NCBI GenBank assembly: GCA_027559495.1 | Contig: JAMXSV010000001.1 | Location: 558,001-622,000, forward strand | Source: Aurifilum marmelostoma | Taxonomy: Eukaryota > Ascomycota > Sordariomycetes > Diaporthales > Cryphonectriaceae | DNA: 64,000 nt | Direction: 5' to 3' | In this document: positions 21,837 to 33,902 of the stretch, piece by piece | Numbering within the stretch: position 1 is the stretch's first letter | How the letters are laid out: each line of letters opens with the position of its first letter | The notes under the pieces: model-generated | The model's input: the letters and a program-made list of their open reading frames with translations, nothing else | Databases searched by the model: none | What the model was told of the DNA's origin: nothing | Translations under genes and position numbers: made by a program

Positions 21837-22649
21837 TGTCGAGATATACAAGACGACCTGAATCTCATACCGACTGAGACGCCTCATCTGGCACATGAAT
21901 GATCATAGTGTTCACACCTCGTGAACGGTGGCAAGCGGGTGGCACGCCAACAAACTGCGCCAGGTCTACACACTGGCTACTCTAGGAAGTCATTTCATCT
22001 GGCACTCAAATGCGCCCGGTTCTAGGTGTGCCTTTGCGCTAGAACGAGGCTGGCAGGACTAGTCAACTCCGTCCCCTGAAACGACTCGTCTTGTGTCAAG
22101 CCATGATACCCGCGCGACGATCTTCAGGCGTGCGTCACCACTATTCACCTTCCCCGTACAAAGGGTAACATATCAAGGTGGAAACTTTAGTGGATGGCGA
22201 TGGTAGGAGAGAGACGAGTAGTCACGGTGTATCAATCGCCCACACACCACTCGGCACCCGTCGCCGGGCCTCTGTTAGCTGTGCTTTCCCAGCATGACCA
22301 TAGCATAGCAATTGAATTACAAGAACCCAACAACGCCAGGATAGGATGGCAGCAAGGGTGTACATGTACAGTCCCATCAAGTGAGTGAATGTCCGTATGC
22401 GGCCGACCTCGACAGCATCGCAGTCGCACGACGCAACGCCACACAGCACGACTCTTGAGCAATGCGAGGAGAACACCTCTGATGAATGGTGGTGGTGGAA
22501 TGCGGCCCTGCGCTCTACTGATAGCGATATCTTCATCTATATATATATGCTGGGGTCTAAGGCGTATGTCCTTGGGGTCATATGTTGTTCCTCTGCAAAG
22601 GTTCTCATCCCGAAGTGATGTATCTGTCCCTGTCCCTCGAGGGGCGCTG
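21837..22649. other. Convergent 3' intergenic region
   Basis: No gene recognised. It holds the 3' flanks of the HOS4-like gene and the minus-strand gene that ends at 22650, plus a short TA repeat near 22537-22548. Confidence 0.55.
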
Positions 22650-24324
22650 CTACTCCTCCCTCAGCGAGGTCCCCTCCTTTTCATCCCCTGTTTCATTTTT
22701 GGATGATGAATCAATGATAGCGATACTAGTGACGAGATCCCGAAATCTATTCAAAGCGCTTGTGATGTCAGGCTGGTTCAAGACGGCCACGATCTTGTCC
22801 CTCGAGCTGGGATCTTCCAATGTTGGCGGCGACGGCGTCGGCATCCTCCTGCCCCTGGCGATGTAAGATGCCTCTATGGCATTGATGAGCTGCGCGTCGA
22901 GCACAGTGTCTCCTTCAAGGTGACCAGTGGAGGTTGTGAGATCCACGCCGAGGCCGTCGTCCTTGATGCGGCCCAAAAAGCTGTGCGCAGCGCCAGAAGG
23001 CGCCCACAAACAGGTCGACGTCTTGCTCTTGTTGGGTGCGGTAGTAATGCCACAGCAGGCGCAGGGCGCCTAGCTCGCCCATCATGCGCACGCGCAGCTC
23101 AGACTCAGCACCATTCTCCTGCTGCCGTACGACGAGGAGGGATGGCAGCAGCTGCCCCTGCTGCTCCGGGCTATCTGAGCTCCAGCCTGTCAGCATGGCG
23201 AATATCTGCGGGCGGGTACCCCTCGCTCTGCCGTCTCCGCGCTCGAGAGCGGCCAGGACTGCCTGGCAGGCTTCGTAGCATGCCTTGGCGACGTCGTCGT
23301 CGACTGGTTGTGCGATGAGATCCATCGACAAACAAATCTGAATGTACTGAAGGATGCAGGGCAGCAGGCCAAGCCGGGTGGACAGCTGCAGGCCAAGGAG
23401 CGGCATGGAGCGGGCGAGTGGCCTATCGGCGGAAAGGCTCCTGATGGTCAAGTTGTTGACAAATTTGAGACATTGCTCCCCCAGAGAAGACTCCCACTCG
23501 GATGCCTGCATGATGTGCTGGAGTTTGTCGTGCACAAGATGCATGAGGTCGACGCTGTACTCAAAGCCGCCGGCGGATGGCGGGTCGTTGATCTGGGCAC
23601 ACAGCTTCTTCACAGCCTCAAGACTGTGACAATCTTCCAATTCTCGTCCAAAAAGAACAGCCTGGCCGCCTGTGGTCTCCTCCTCGGCGCGCAGCAGCGA
23701 GGAGTCCTCCAGCGCGGCCAGAGCGTGCTTCTGACGGTGAAGCATGAACGGAATGACCCTGCTGGCACTCAACTTGAGGATGGCTGTCGGGACTCCATAA
23801 TCTCTCAGGGTCCGGTGCAGCATCTCCTTGCTGTCGTGCTGCAGCATTTTGTGGACATCGGAGCCACCGAGAAGGGCGACAGTCATGACCTCGTGGTCTG
23901 ATATCTGCAGACTACGCAGCGCCTTCTGGGGGCTCGTCGTGACACTGCGCAGTTTCTGGAGGTCTGCATGGCTCTGGTCTGTCATCTCCTGCGAGAACCT
24001 CACAGCCTCGTCGACGGCGGGATCGTATCCCCATTTCCATTGCTGCAGCTGGCCGTCCTTTTCGCGGTCAAAGGGACGCACATGAGGGCTGTCCTCGGCA
24101 TCAAGATCCAGCACCAGATCCGGCACCTCAAAGATCGGAGAGTTCTTCTTGCGCTGTTCCGCGCTCTGAAAGAGGCCAGCGCCGCGAGGGCTGTTGTCCA
24201 GATAGCATCGCTGCTGTGCATGCCATGGGCCCCTATGTCTCTGTTGCTGGTAGTATTGATGTTGCTGCTGGAGGATGAGTCTTCTCTGACAGAGGCCAGT
24301 GGTGGGCCCTGCGAGCCGTCGCAT
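22650..24324 (-). CDS. Unrecognised conserved-looking protein, probably mitochondrial; one frameshift
   Basis: I do not recognise the family. The N-terminus (MRRLAGPTTGLCQRRLI, then Gln/His-rich and Arg-rich to QRCYLDN) has no acidic residues before Asp in YLDN and looks like a mitochondrial presequence. The rest is mostly helical with repeated Leu/Ala-rich helices (LHRTLRDYGVPTAILKLSASRVIPFML; GQLLPSLLVV; ELGALRLLWHYYRTQQ) resembling helical-repeat organellar proteins, but no PPR signature is clear. The main frame runs from 24324 to 22915 and then loses sense. A second frame (to 22650) continues with GRIKDDGLGVDLTTS, AIEASYIARGRR and DITSALNRFRDLVTS. Removing one base from the A5 run at 22975-22979 fuses them as FWRCAQLLGRIKDD. 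It is divergent from SYF2. Confidence 0.6.
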
Positions 24325-24809
24325 CTCTCTCCCCCGTGGGTGTTGCGTGGGTCTCCTCAGAAGGACGACGACTCATGAGCACTGTGGGTCTCGGAGCTTG
24401 AGGGAGTCATTCGAGCTGGGCATCAAGATCGTAAATACATCGGGTCTGTTTTGTGTATGTGCGTGTGTGGGTGTGTGTGTGTGAGAGAGAGGAAGAGACT
24501 GAGACAAAGACAAAAGAGGTGCAATGTGAGGAGGAAAAGTGATCCTTGAATCTTGCATGCATGGTAATTTCTCCAGTTGCCAGTTGGAGGTCGCGTATGA
24601 CTTTGTGGCAGGGGTTCAGCCGTACTTACCCCCCCCATTGCACCACAGTACCTAGGTACCGGTCATGCTTACCTAATATCACCATTCGTTTACCTCCCAA
24701 CCCTGACGCCTCAAACCAGACCAGCGTCATCCCTCTCTACTCCCTCTTTCAGCAGACACCCGACACTCGACTTCAGACAACACTCGCATCCAGCCACACG
24801 CGTCCCAAC
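24325..24809. other. Divergent promoter, mitochondrial-type gene / SYF2
   Basis: 485 bp. Contains a GT-rich tract near 24454-24482 and an AC-rich leader just before the SYF2 start. No coding region recognised. Confidence 0.6.
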
Positions 24810-26013
24810 ATGCCTCCAGCAAAGAAGAGAAAGACCGCTGCAAAGGCAGCCGGCAAGAAGAAGAATCATGTCGTGACCGCGAGGCACTCGTCCCCACCTC
24901 CAGCCGAGACCCAAGACCCAGAACCACCGTCACAACCAGCACCAGCAGAAGAGCCCGCCGAGGAGGATGCCCAGCTTTCCGTTTCAAACACCCAGCCTGC
25001 TCCCGACGCTGCAGAAGCACAACTACAAGGAGGAAAAGAAGAGCAGCCCAAGTCGGCAAAAAGACCACCACCGGCAGCGGAACCAGAACCCGAGCCAGCA
25101 CCCGAGCCCGCAGCCAGACAACCCACCCCGCCGCCGAGCACCACCCTCGCCGACCGCATGGCACGCTTTCGCGCCCTCCAGACCCGCGCCAAGACCTCCT
25201 CCGCCTCGAACCTGACAGCCGCCCAGACAGAGGCCCACCGCCTCGCCAACGACCCGGCCCAGCTGTCGGCCGTGCAGCGGCGGTCGGCCGTGGCATCGCA
25301 TAAGCTGCTGCGTGCCGATGTGGAGGACGCAGGCGGCGACTTCGAGCGCAAGCGGGCGTGGGACTGGACGGTGGACGAGTCGGAGCGGTGGGACGAGCGG
25401 CAGCGGGAGCGCGCGGCGCGGCGGGATGACAATGCCTTTAGCGATTATCGGCAGGAGGCCGGGAAAGTGTACGAGCGGCAGGTGCGGAATCTGGGCGGGC
25501 CGGACCTGGAGCGGTACACGGCGGACAGGATGCGTGCTGTCGAGGAGGCTGCGCGGCGCGGCACGCTGGAGATTGTCGAGACGGAGGATGGCGAGATGGT
25601 GGCCGTGGACAAGGACGGGACGTTCTATGGGGGCGGTGGCGGTAGCGGGGATATCATCTCGAGCTTCGCCGACAACAAGCCCGACAAGAAGGCTGTGGAC
25701 CGGCTGGTGGGCGAGATGAAGAAGGCCGAAGAGGTCGCGGCCAGAAAGAGGAAGGAGAGGGCTGCGAGGAACGGCGATGATGCGGACGTCACCTACATCA
25801 ACGACAAGAACAGTAAGCCTGTCTTCTGGAGTCTCTCTTCCCCTTTCCCTGCAGGACTCTGGCCCTGTTGGCCGTCCCTCTCTCGGGTGGTGGAATCTTT
25901 ATCGTGTGTACTGACACTCCATCACAGAACAGTTCAACCAGAAGCTGGCGCGTTTCTACAACAAGTACACGGCAGAGATCAGGGACAGTTTCGAGCGTGG
26001 TACTATGATCTAA
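24810..26013 (+). CDS. SYF2: Pre-mRNA-splicing factor SYF2
   Basis: Component of the NineTeen complex/spliceosome that acts with Clf1 and Isy1 (family knowledge). Exons 24810-25812 and 25928-26013, intron 25813-25927; 362 aa. The N-terminal 120 residues are low complexity (Lys-rich start MPPAKKRKTAAKAAGKKK, then Pro/Glu/Ala-rich), including a plausible nuclear localisation signal. The SYF2 domain starts near LADRMARFRALQTRAK and has the hallmarks KLLRAD, RKRAWDWTVDE, DYRQEAGKVYERQV, DVTYINDKN and, after the intron, KQFNQKLARFYNKYT followed by AEIRDSFERGT. The intron has no in-frame stop, so retention would give a longer, wrong C-terminus instead of early termination. The start ATG is the first that leads directly into the Lys-rich tail; an upstream in-frame ATG at 24546 is in the promoter. 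Confidence 0.93.
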
Positions 26014-26506
26014 GGAACATGAAAGGCTCAGTCCTCCTCGGCGTCATTTCAGCCTTGAGAGGCCGCGTATCATGTTCCACTTGTTCTTCCCTTCTCCATT
26101 TTAGCAGCGTCATCATTCAGACTCGGAGTTGGCAGAGACGGAGGAAGGTTCACTTATTATGGTGCACAGTTGATCAAAATTGATACCAGAGAGGCCTCCT
26201 TGATTAAAAAGTCGTTATTAGTCGATCGCATAAGACCGAGTCTGTAGGTGTGCGTGCCGTGAGGCAGGCTGCATGCATGCACGATGCGATGCTCTAAATT
26301 ATCCAAAATAACAGAAACAGGACTGTAAAGTACACGTTCGTGTGTATGTTTGAGATCTGACTGGACCAGACCTCAACCGCAGTAACTATTACTACAGGAG
26401 CCCTCCAACGTCTCCTCAGGGATTAAGTGTGTTTTCTTTTTGTTGTTGTTCTTCTTTTTCATATCATTCTCTCTCCTTTCTCTTGTCCTCTTCATACCCT
26501 GCAGGG
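26014..26506. other. Convergent 3' intergenic region SYF2 / IPK1
   Basis: About 490 bp between two 3' ends, with a T-rich stretch near 26432-26470. No gene seen. Confidence 0.6.
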
Positions 26507-27667
26507 TCAGACGCCCACATAATACCGCCGCAGCTCCTCCGACAGGTCCCTCCTTGCCCTGTAGAAGGGAAGCTGACAGTCGGCGAGCGCCGAAGCCAGG
26601 TTGTTGGTGTTCCTCATGTAAACACCGCTGTCGTGGAACTCTTTCTCCATATTCATCCAGTACTCCTTCTTTACGGCAATGTTCTTCATGTCCGTGTCGC
26701 CCAGCTTGGCCACCACCTCGGCCGGCGGGGCGGCAGCCCTGCTGGGGACGAGGACCAGGAGACTGCAGTCCCTGAGGGTCATAGCCAGGGAGTAGCCGTC
26801 GTCATCGGTTATGCGTGCATCGTGGTCGTTCTCCCACTGGACCTTCCGCAGCCGTTGAAAGAGAGCGCACGTCCGTAGCCAGCTGGTCAGATTTCTTGCT
26901 TCGGCATCGGGCATGTCGTAGCACCTGCGCAGAGCGGCGGTGATGTCGGCGGCGACAACCGCGTCATTTGGGAAATCGGCGGCCTTGACGAGGTTGAGGG
27001 GGCAAAAGACCTGGTTCTGGGTCTTGTTTTTCATGTTGCGCCAGACCTCGCGGGCGCAGTTCCGGCATTGCTCGGCGTCCTTGGGTGCCCGGGGCGACTG
27101 GGCCAGCCACTTGGGCTTGATCTCGTGCATGGTGGCGGCGCCGTCCACCCTGGTGGCAGCCTCTGCCCTCATGTCCTCGACCAGCATGCCAAGGCCTACA
27201 GCCTCGCTGACGGCATGGCCGATAAAGTCGCGGCGTCGGGACCCGGACTTGTCGAGCTTACGAAGCTGCTCGTTGAGCGCCTTGAAGAAATTGGGATCGC
27301 GCGGCAGCTTCACAAGTCTCTGCTGGACGAGCTCGTGGGGCCCAAACAGCGGCGAGATCCTGGTCTCCCAGTATCGCTGGAGGTCGCTGTACGGCAGCGC
27401 CTTATAGTTGTGTTTGGGCACCCTGAGAAGTTGACCTAGTGACAGATAGATTGTTCAGCGTGAGTTATCTTCATTCCCTTCCGCTCGGAATGTGACTACC
27501 GAGAAATTTTCCGCCGGGGGGGGGGGCCTAAGACGACATGTAATACCTCGAAGATTGGGATGGTCATCCACACCGGTGAGCGAGAAGACGACATTGGCCC
27601 TACCCTCGCCAACAAACCTGCAGACCGCAGACCCCGGTAGGATGTCCATGTCGCTGTATGCAGTCAT
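26507..27667 (-). CDS. IPK1: Inositol-pentakisphosphate 2-kinase
   Basis: Phosphorylates inositol pentakisphosphate at the 2-position to give IP6, a nuclear signalling molecule involved in mRNA export and chromatin (family knowledge). Two exons, 27667-27547 and 27435-26507, intron 27436-27546; 349 aa. The N-lobe nucleotide-binding segment VGEGRANVVFSL is at residues 19-30. The family motif EIKPKW is at about 145-149. Other features are cysteines in EQCRNCAREVW, FCPLNL, and the C-terminal KNIAVKKEYWMNMEKEFHDSG region. The junction reads HPNLRG-QLLRVPKHNYKALPY in phase 1. The intron contains a G/C homopolymer near 27519-27527 that could cause sequence errors, but splicing keeps the frame intact. 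The start is the only Met ahead of the nucleotide loop. Confidence 0.88.
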
Positions 27668-30600
27668 GGCATGTATGAATTCACCCTTTTTTCCCCTCCT
27701 CCTGCTTTTCCTTCTCTTCCCGTCCTTGGTCTTCCTCTTCAGCCTCTTTTATGCTGGCTACGTCCGCTCTGATTCCTATGCAAGCTCCCCCCAGACCATG
27801 AACGCTACTGTGAGCGCTCTTACTTGACCATTGACGCTGGTATTCGTACTGTGTGCCGAAGTAGCGTCCTGGATGGATGATGATTCACGAGCTGACTGAT
27901 TGACAAAAACATTCGTCTCAGTCACTGGGAGTGTTGGTGGGATCGCTATCGTGCTGCTGGAGTCTGGTCGTACCCCGGCAAAAGCGTCAGTTGAGGCTCT
28001 GCTGGTGAAGATCTGGGGCGACACTGTATTTCAATGGTGTGTAGCATCCGTGGTTGGCGACGAGGGGCAGCAGAAGGGGCAAGACCACGAGCGGTCAGCT
28101 TGAGGGAGTGTCCAGAAGGGCAGCACAACGAGTCGCAGGAGCCACACATGGTTGGTTGTCTAATCAAGGCCGGGGAAAGCGCTGTCGAGCGGAATGGAAT
28201 TATCAGTGTCAAGCTTGGCTATAACTGTTTTAGCAGCCGTGGGCCGAGGACACATTCAGTCGTAGGGTTCGTTAGCGGGCGAACAAATTGTTACAGGTGT
28301 TCCCAGCTTAGATCCAGGTCCAGGTCCAGGCGCGGGTTGTGCAAGATGCATCCGAGCACACACTGCCAGATCTGAGGGAGCCCCTCGTTCGCTTGTGTCC
28401 CTGTTCCCAAAGCTGATTCGAGCCCCCTCGACACGGTGCTGACCCGAGAATACGCGCGACAACCGTTTTATTTCTAGGTGGGGGAATATGTGGGCGAACA
28501 CGACACGAGAGGGTGGGAATCGAACACCGACGCGAGGGGGAGAACTGGGTAGCTGCTTGCACACAAGGATGATCAGAACAATGACCTTCGTCCCGTGTGT
28601 GGAAGATGAAGGTCTAGATGTTCGAAATGTGGCGTTCGTTGTGGGCTGCTTTCCCACAGTCTGCAAGCTGCGCCCCTTTGCGGCGGTGGACCCCCCTGAA
28701 CATGCATGCAGGCACCTGCAAACAATTGCCAAATGTGACCATGATACTGAGTAGGTACACACAATAGCACATAGTACCGTACATTCATTGTCTTGTTCCC
28801 ATCAGTAGGACTTTCGAGAGGTAGGACGGGCTAGAGGGCCGGATCGAGTATGGTACCAGATGAGGTCGCAGATCGTGTCTTAGATGACCTGGCAACGGAG
28901 AGCGAAGACAGAACAACAAACAGCCAACCGTGTAGAATGGTTCGTGTATTGTTTTCCCTTGTTGGTGCGACAATGTCTGACTGGCTCAAGTTGGTCTAGG
29001 AGCGGCTCGAGGGCAAAAGTTCGTCGGTGCTGCTGTACCATTTAGTGCATGCAATGGTATAGCACTGTACGTGCTGCTATACAAAGTAGCATCCATGGTA
29101 GGCTACAGCTCGCCTACTGTTTGCTGTCGCACTTGTCAAAGTACCACAATTCGGCTTCGAGAGTATGAGGTGTGTGTCGGATTCGGCCCAGAGGAAGCGA
29201 GCAGGATGAAGAGAGGGGGTCTGTCACTGGCGACCTTGGATTTTGGGGAGGATCACAGATCGCATGATGCTTTCAACTGGGAAAGAAGGATTGACCAGAT
29301 CAGGTCAGGTCATCCAGGTCAGGTCAGATAGATCAGGTCATGTCAGGCAAGGCAAAGAGCAGGCCAAGGAAGGCACAGGTCAGTCAGGCAGGCCAGGTGT
29401 ACACGGGCCCCCATGGGGATCAAACTGCAGGCGCCCTCTCCGTGTTGTTCTTTCCACGAAAAATCTCCGGCCTGGGGGGCAGCTCGGCTAGACCAGATAC
29501 GTTCAGATCAACTCACCAAGGCCTCCTCCTGGCCCTTTTTGGCCACTCTAGGATCTGATGTCACACCATTCTCTCCGCCTCTCCCCGCGTTTTTTCTTTC
29601 TAATGTCCCATTCCTCCGGCACCTCGACTAAAAGAAAGAGAGAATGAAAAAAAAGCCAAAACCATACAAACCAAAAATTATCAGGTTAGAAGAAAGGGAA
29701 ATGCTGATCTATTGAATCTTGTTTCCCCCCCCCTCCCCCTCTCTCCTATCCCATCGTTCCGATTCTTTTCTTAGCCCAGAATCAAAAGTAATGATAGACA
29801 GGATCATGCAGCCTGAGTGCTTCTCCACCTAAATGGCAGCTGTGTGCCATGCACCGTGATGCACACAGTACTTACATTGCTATAGTACTGAATGACTATA
29901 GCCATACTTTGGTAGGGCATCTGACTCCGTTTCCTTTCTCTCGCCTACAGAATTCTGAGACCACCTCCATTCCTTACAAGGCCTGTTCGGGGAAAGGACC
30001 CAGCAATGAACGCTAAATCGCCAGGGTCATCCTGTCCTAGCACGGGGCAGCGCAGAGCACCTGTTAGCCTGTCACGATGCCCGCATGAAAAATTAATCAA
30101 TAGGAATATTCGTCATAATAAGAAAACAAATGCGCGATTAGAAGAGTGAAAGGGAGAATAGATAAAAGTTATAATTCCAGAAACAAATGAAGCGAAAAAA
30201 CAGTATGCGGAGGGGGAGGGAACCAAGCAAAGAAGGTGGGAAAGAAAAGAAAGAGAGGAGGGCCGGGGGGGGAACACTTGCTTGCTCCACCTGCCTACCA
30301 CTCACTGTGTGCACTATGTAGGGCGTGCTGCTGCTTCCGCTTACTACTGCCCTTGCCCTGTAAGCAACAAAACAAACCTCTGGAATTAAGAGCAAACGTC
30401 CCCATCAGTGGCCCCACCCCACCCAGACTTTCCTAGCCTCCGCGGGTTTCCCTCGCCCAGTCAAAAAAAAAAAATTGGAGTAGAGCTCTTTTTTTTCTGT
30501 GATCCGCCTGGCCTGCTGCAGCAGCAGCACGCGAGCCCGTGCTCTCAATTTTCGTCATTCCGTGCCCTGCCATTCCTCCCATTGTTATCATCATCATTCA

Positions 30601-30876
30601 ACTTCTACCCACAACCACCCTCCTTCACGCTCCCAAACCTTCCACCCATCTATCCTACTCCACATACTTCCTTTCTTTATCGAATCGACCATCTCGAAGC
30701 ATCGATCGATTGTACAGTCAGTCATCAGCACCATCACGACGACATAGCATTGATTACGCCGTCTGCCGAATCCCGCCCGGCGCATCCCGATTCTTTTTTT
30801 CCTTCGAGAATCCTCAGCATCGCCAACGCTCGCTCGACGATGACGAGACACATGCCATCCTAAACACGCCCGCGCG
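27668..30876. other. Divergent intergenic region IPK1 / MDM34
   Basis: 3.2 kb with no gene I can support. Contents: a CCAGGT-type triplet of repeats near 28312-28330, a cluster of AGGTCA hexamers at 29302-29340, C8 near 29726, A10 near 30467, and a CT-rich stretch (30540-30700) directly before MDM34 that looks like promoter/leader. Open frames of up to 168 codons are present on both strands without recognisable domains. Confidence 0.55.
29296..29400 (+). repeat. Cluster of AGGTCA direct repeats
   Basis: Exact AGGTCA occurs at 29302, 29307, 29316, 29321 and 29335 (adjacent copies overlap by one base), followed by related GTCAGGC and CAGGTCAGTCAGG units to about 29395. This is a local, imperfect tandem array with no coding sense. 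Confidence 0.8.
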
Positions 30877-33140
30877 ATGGCCTTCAACTTTAACTGGTCG
30901 CCTCTAACGGCCGACGAGGACTTTTACCAGCGCGCACGCGACCTGCTCACGACCGCCCTGAATAAGTCCCCGAAGCCTCCCATCATCGTCGATGACATCC
31001 TCGTCACCGAGCTCAACCTCGGCTCCGTGCCGCCCGAGCTGGAAATACTCGAGATAGGGGATCTGGCTGAGGATCGTTTCAGGGGCATCTTCAAGATGTG
31101 TTACAGCGGCGATGCCTTTTTGACCTTGAAGACAAGAGTTCAGGTAGGTGTTTGATTGATGTTGCCTCCATACGTCTGTTTTATCTGCTTGGTGGTGGCA
31201 ATCTGCGCTACCCCGACATTACCCGCCGGGCAACAAACGCTGCGGGCTCCGGAATGATCTTCAACCTCACTTCGACGAGACCAGCTGTTCGCTGCTCAGA
31301 AGCTTTCAGCAGAAAACACTCTGATACAATGCAATCCGGCAAGTGCCGATTGTGCAAACATCTCTGTCGGTGCTCATATCATCATATGGGCGGCAAGCAA
31401 CCGCCTCGCTTGGTTTTTCCTTTTGGGTCGGGGAGAGGAGGGCACGCGTGGGGGCCACATTCCCACAGGCCCGCTGCCACAACATCGAAGACACAGTCTG
31501 GTCCTCAAGACGATCATTGGGCGGCCACAGCGGTGTGCGAGTTCTGTCTGTCTGCACCTGGGCTCTTCGCGCCTCTGCCGCTTTCCAGCCCACCTCGATG
31601 ACTCTTCGCCCTGCCCCAGAAATTCCTTGGACCCACGCGCCTCGCATGAATGGGGAAGAGATGACTGGACAAGGATGCGCGTCTGCTGCTGCAGTCTATC
31701 CCAGCATGATGCATATAACAGGGCTAATATATATTCATCACACAGGCAAATCCCCTGAACACGTACCTGCATTCCAAGCCAGACTTCACGTCCCCACAGC
31801 CCCTGGCCGCCTCGTCGGGGCTCACGATCCCTCTGTCGCTGACGCTTTCCGACATCAAGCTGTCAGCCTTCATCATCGTCGTCTTTTCCAAGCAGAAGGG
31901 TCTCACCATCGTCTTTCGAAATGACCCGCTCGAATCGCTCAAGGTCTCATCGACCTTTGACTCGATCCAGTTCGTCAGGGACTACCTGCAGAAGACGATC
32001 GAAGGCAAGCTTCGCGACCTGATGATGGACGAGCTGCCGGCCATCATCCACCGGCTGTCGCTACGTCTTTGGTGCCCGGACCAGATTCCTCGGGATGAGG
32101 ACGGCGTGCCAGAGACCAGCGAAGCCGCCGTTGATCCCTTCGCCAGCCCGCCGCAAGATGCGGTGGACGCCAACGGCAACCTCTTAGATCCCAGCGAGAT
32201 CTCCAGCCTGTCTCTGGACGGAGGGCCGGAGCTGCAGACATTGTTCTCTCAGAAGAACCTCACCAGGCTGGCATCGCTCAACGACTGCAACCGCACCATG
32301 TCTCTGTTCACCCCGTCCCTGCGTGACGTTGTCTTCAGGGCCTGGGCTGGCTCTCAGGAGAAATCTGATTTCACCAGCCCTCCGCTGGCAACCCCCAGCC
32401 TGACCAAGGCCCACTCATTCCAGGCGAACTCAACAACCTACACCTTTTCGGACACGAGCAGCTTGGATCAGGGTTATATGCCATCATCACGGTCATCCAT
32501 GGTGAACCTAAACTCGGCCGCGACAGGGCTGTCGCTCGGCTCAGGGAGGAATTCGAGGTCGAATGCCGGTCGCAAGAAGAAGACGCGCGTGGTGAATCTA
32601 CGGCGCAGGCAGACCGAAGGCACGGCCGAGAGTGCGCCCGTCAGCGATGCAAGTGATACTGCCACCGAGACGGCGTCCGTAGAGGGACCTCTGTCAGAGC
32701 CCCTCATGACTACCGCCATTCCAGAAGAAGAGCCCGAAGACCATGCTCCATTGTCGCCGACCAAGGTGCGGTTTGACAGCGTCGCTGCAGCCGACGGTCT
32801 GACCCGACCACCCTTGAAAGCGGAACTGTACAACACCGAAGTATCTCAGGCACTGTCTTCTTCCTCTGAGAAGAAGCCCCAGAAGCCACAGCAGACGGGG
32901 TATGTTCCTGTGGCGACTGCGCCAGAGAAGGCGTCCATACCTGTCGACACCAAGACGCCCTTTGAGTTCAGCCCACGAAGAGGACCACCCTCCGAAACGT
33001 CGTCTGCAATTTTTGAGCAAGCCTGGATTCAGAAGATGGCCGGCGAGATTGCCCGGCGGGTATACGACGAGAAGCGACGCAACCCCAGCTTCTGGGAAGA
33101 CCGCGAAGACGGGCCTCCTCCAGCATATGAGGCCCAGTGA
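30877..33140 (+). CDS. MDM34: ERMES subunit Mdm34
   Basis: Outer mitochondrial membrane component of the ER-mitochondria encounter structure, a lipid-transfer tether formed with Mmm1, Mdm10 and Mdm12 (family knowledge). Exons 30877-31143 and 31746-33140; 553 aa. The N-terminal SMP domain (about residues 1-195) is highly typical: MAFNFNWSPL at the start, KPPIIVDDILVTELNLGSVP, LEILEIGDLAEDRFRGIFKM, LTLKTRVQ-ANPLNTYL across the junction, and STFDSIQFVRDYLQKTIEG. The rest is a disordered Ser/Thr-rich tail with a basic patch (GRKKKTRVVNLRRRQ) and a C-terminal helix ending PPPAYEAQ; the PPPAY could be recognised by a WW-domain ubiquitin ligase. Odd feature: the intron is 602 bp, several times longer than any other in this window. 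Confidence 0.95.
31144..31745 (+). other. Unusually long (602 bp) intron in MDM34
   Basis: Donor gtaggt directly after VQ, acceptor cacacag directly before ANPLNT. The junction restores the invariant SMP-domain sequence, so the intron limits are firm. Inside are open frames on both strands but nothing recognisable. Confidence 0.88.
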
Positions 33141-33859
33141 TAGCATAGCGACACAGTGTGCACACTATTTCCTTATGTCTCAAGAGCATTTCTCTCTTTC
33201 GGGTCTCGGCGTTATACCCCATGGAGCCACGAGAATGGTACCTTTTCTTGTTTTGCTTTTTTTTTCTTCTTTCTCTCTTCATCAAGAGATTGATCCTGCA
33301 TGGCGTTCAGGCTCTGGGGTGGACCATTAAAAAGGGATCTTTTTGGCGGCGAGACGATGTGATCTCGGTTTGGATATTAAATGGTATGGCCTGGCTGTAG
33401 GGGGGTTTACATGACATAGATGGACCAGAGAACCAGGCCATTCCTTCACCAAGCGTTATGCTCACACTCGTTCTCGCTTTATTTCCTCTCTCCTTTTTTC
33501 TCCTCCTCAGACGAGGTTTCTTTTGTTGGTTGGTTGATCGGAATGGCACAAGGAAAGAGAGAGATTCGCACCTTGATGGGTGTTTGCGAACGGTTGTAAA
33601 GTACAGCAGAGGAAGATGGTGAACAAGAAGAAGCACCACAATCCAGTCGTCGTCACATAACGACGATGCATATAGTCGGGTTGTGTGCGCCAAGATGAGG
33701 CAAGAGAGCGCCTTCGTTGCTGGGCAAACCTGGGACGTTCCCGTAATGATGAGACTCCCACCTCTACTCTTTACAAATACAAATCCCACAAAACAAAAAT
33801 TCTCTGTAAAAACTTTTCCCCCGAAAAAGGCTCATCTGGCTGGTGTCTTGATGTCGTGA

Positions 33860-33902
<43 letters not shown>

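Noticed and set aside
28480..28570. tRNA-like segment (reverse strand GTTCGATTCCC)
   Set aside because: The T-loop-like sequence lacks a pairing T stem, and no D arm, anticodon stem or acceptor stem could be folded around it.
28256..28762. 168-codon minus-strand open frame in the IPK1/MDM34 gap
   Set aside because: No recognisable domain, many isolated Cys/Pro, and no splice-linked partner exons.
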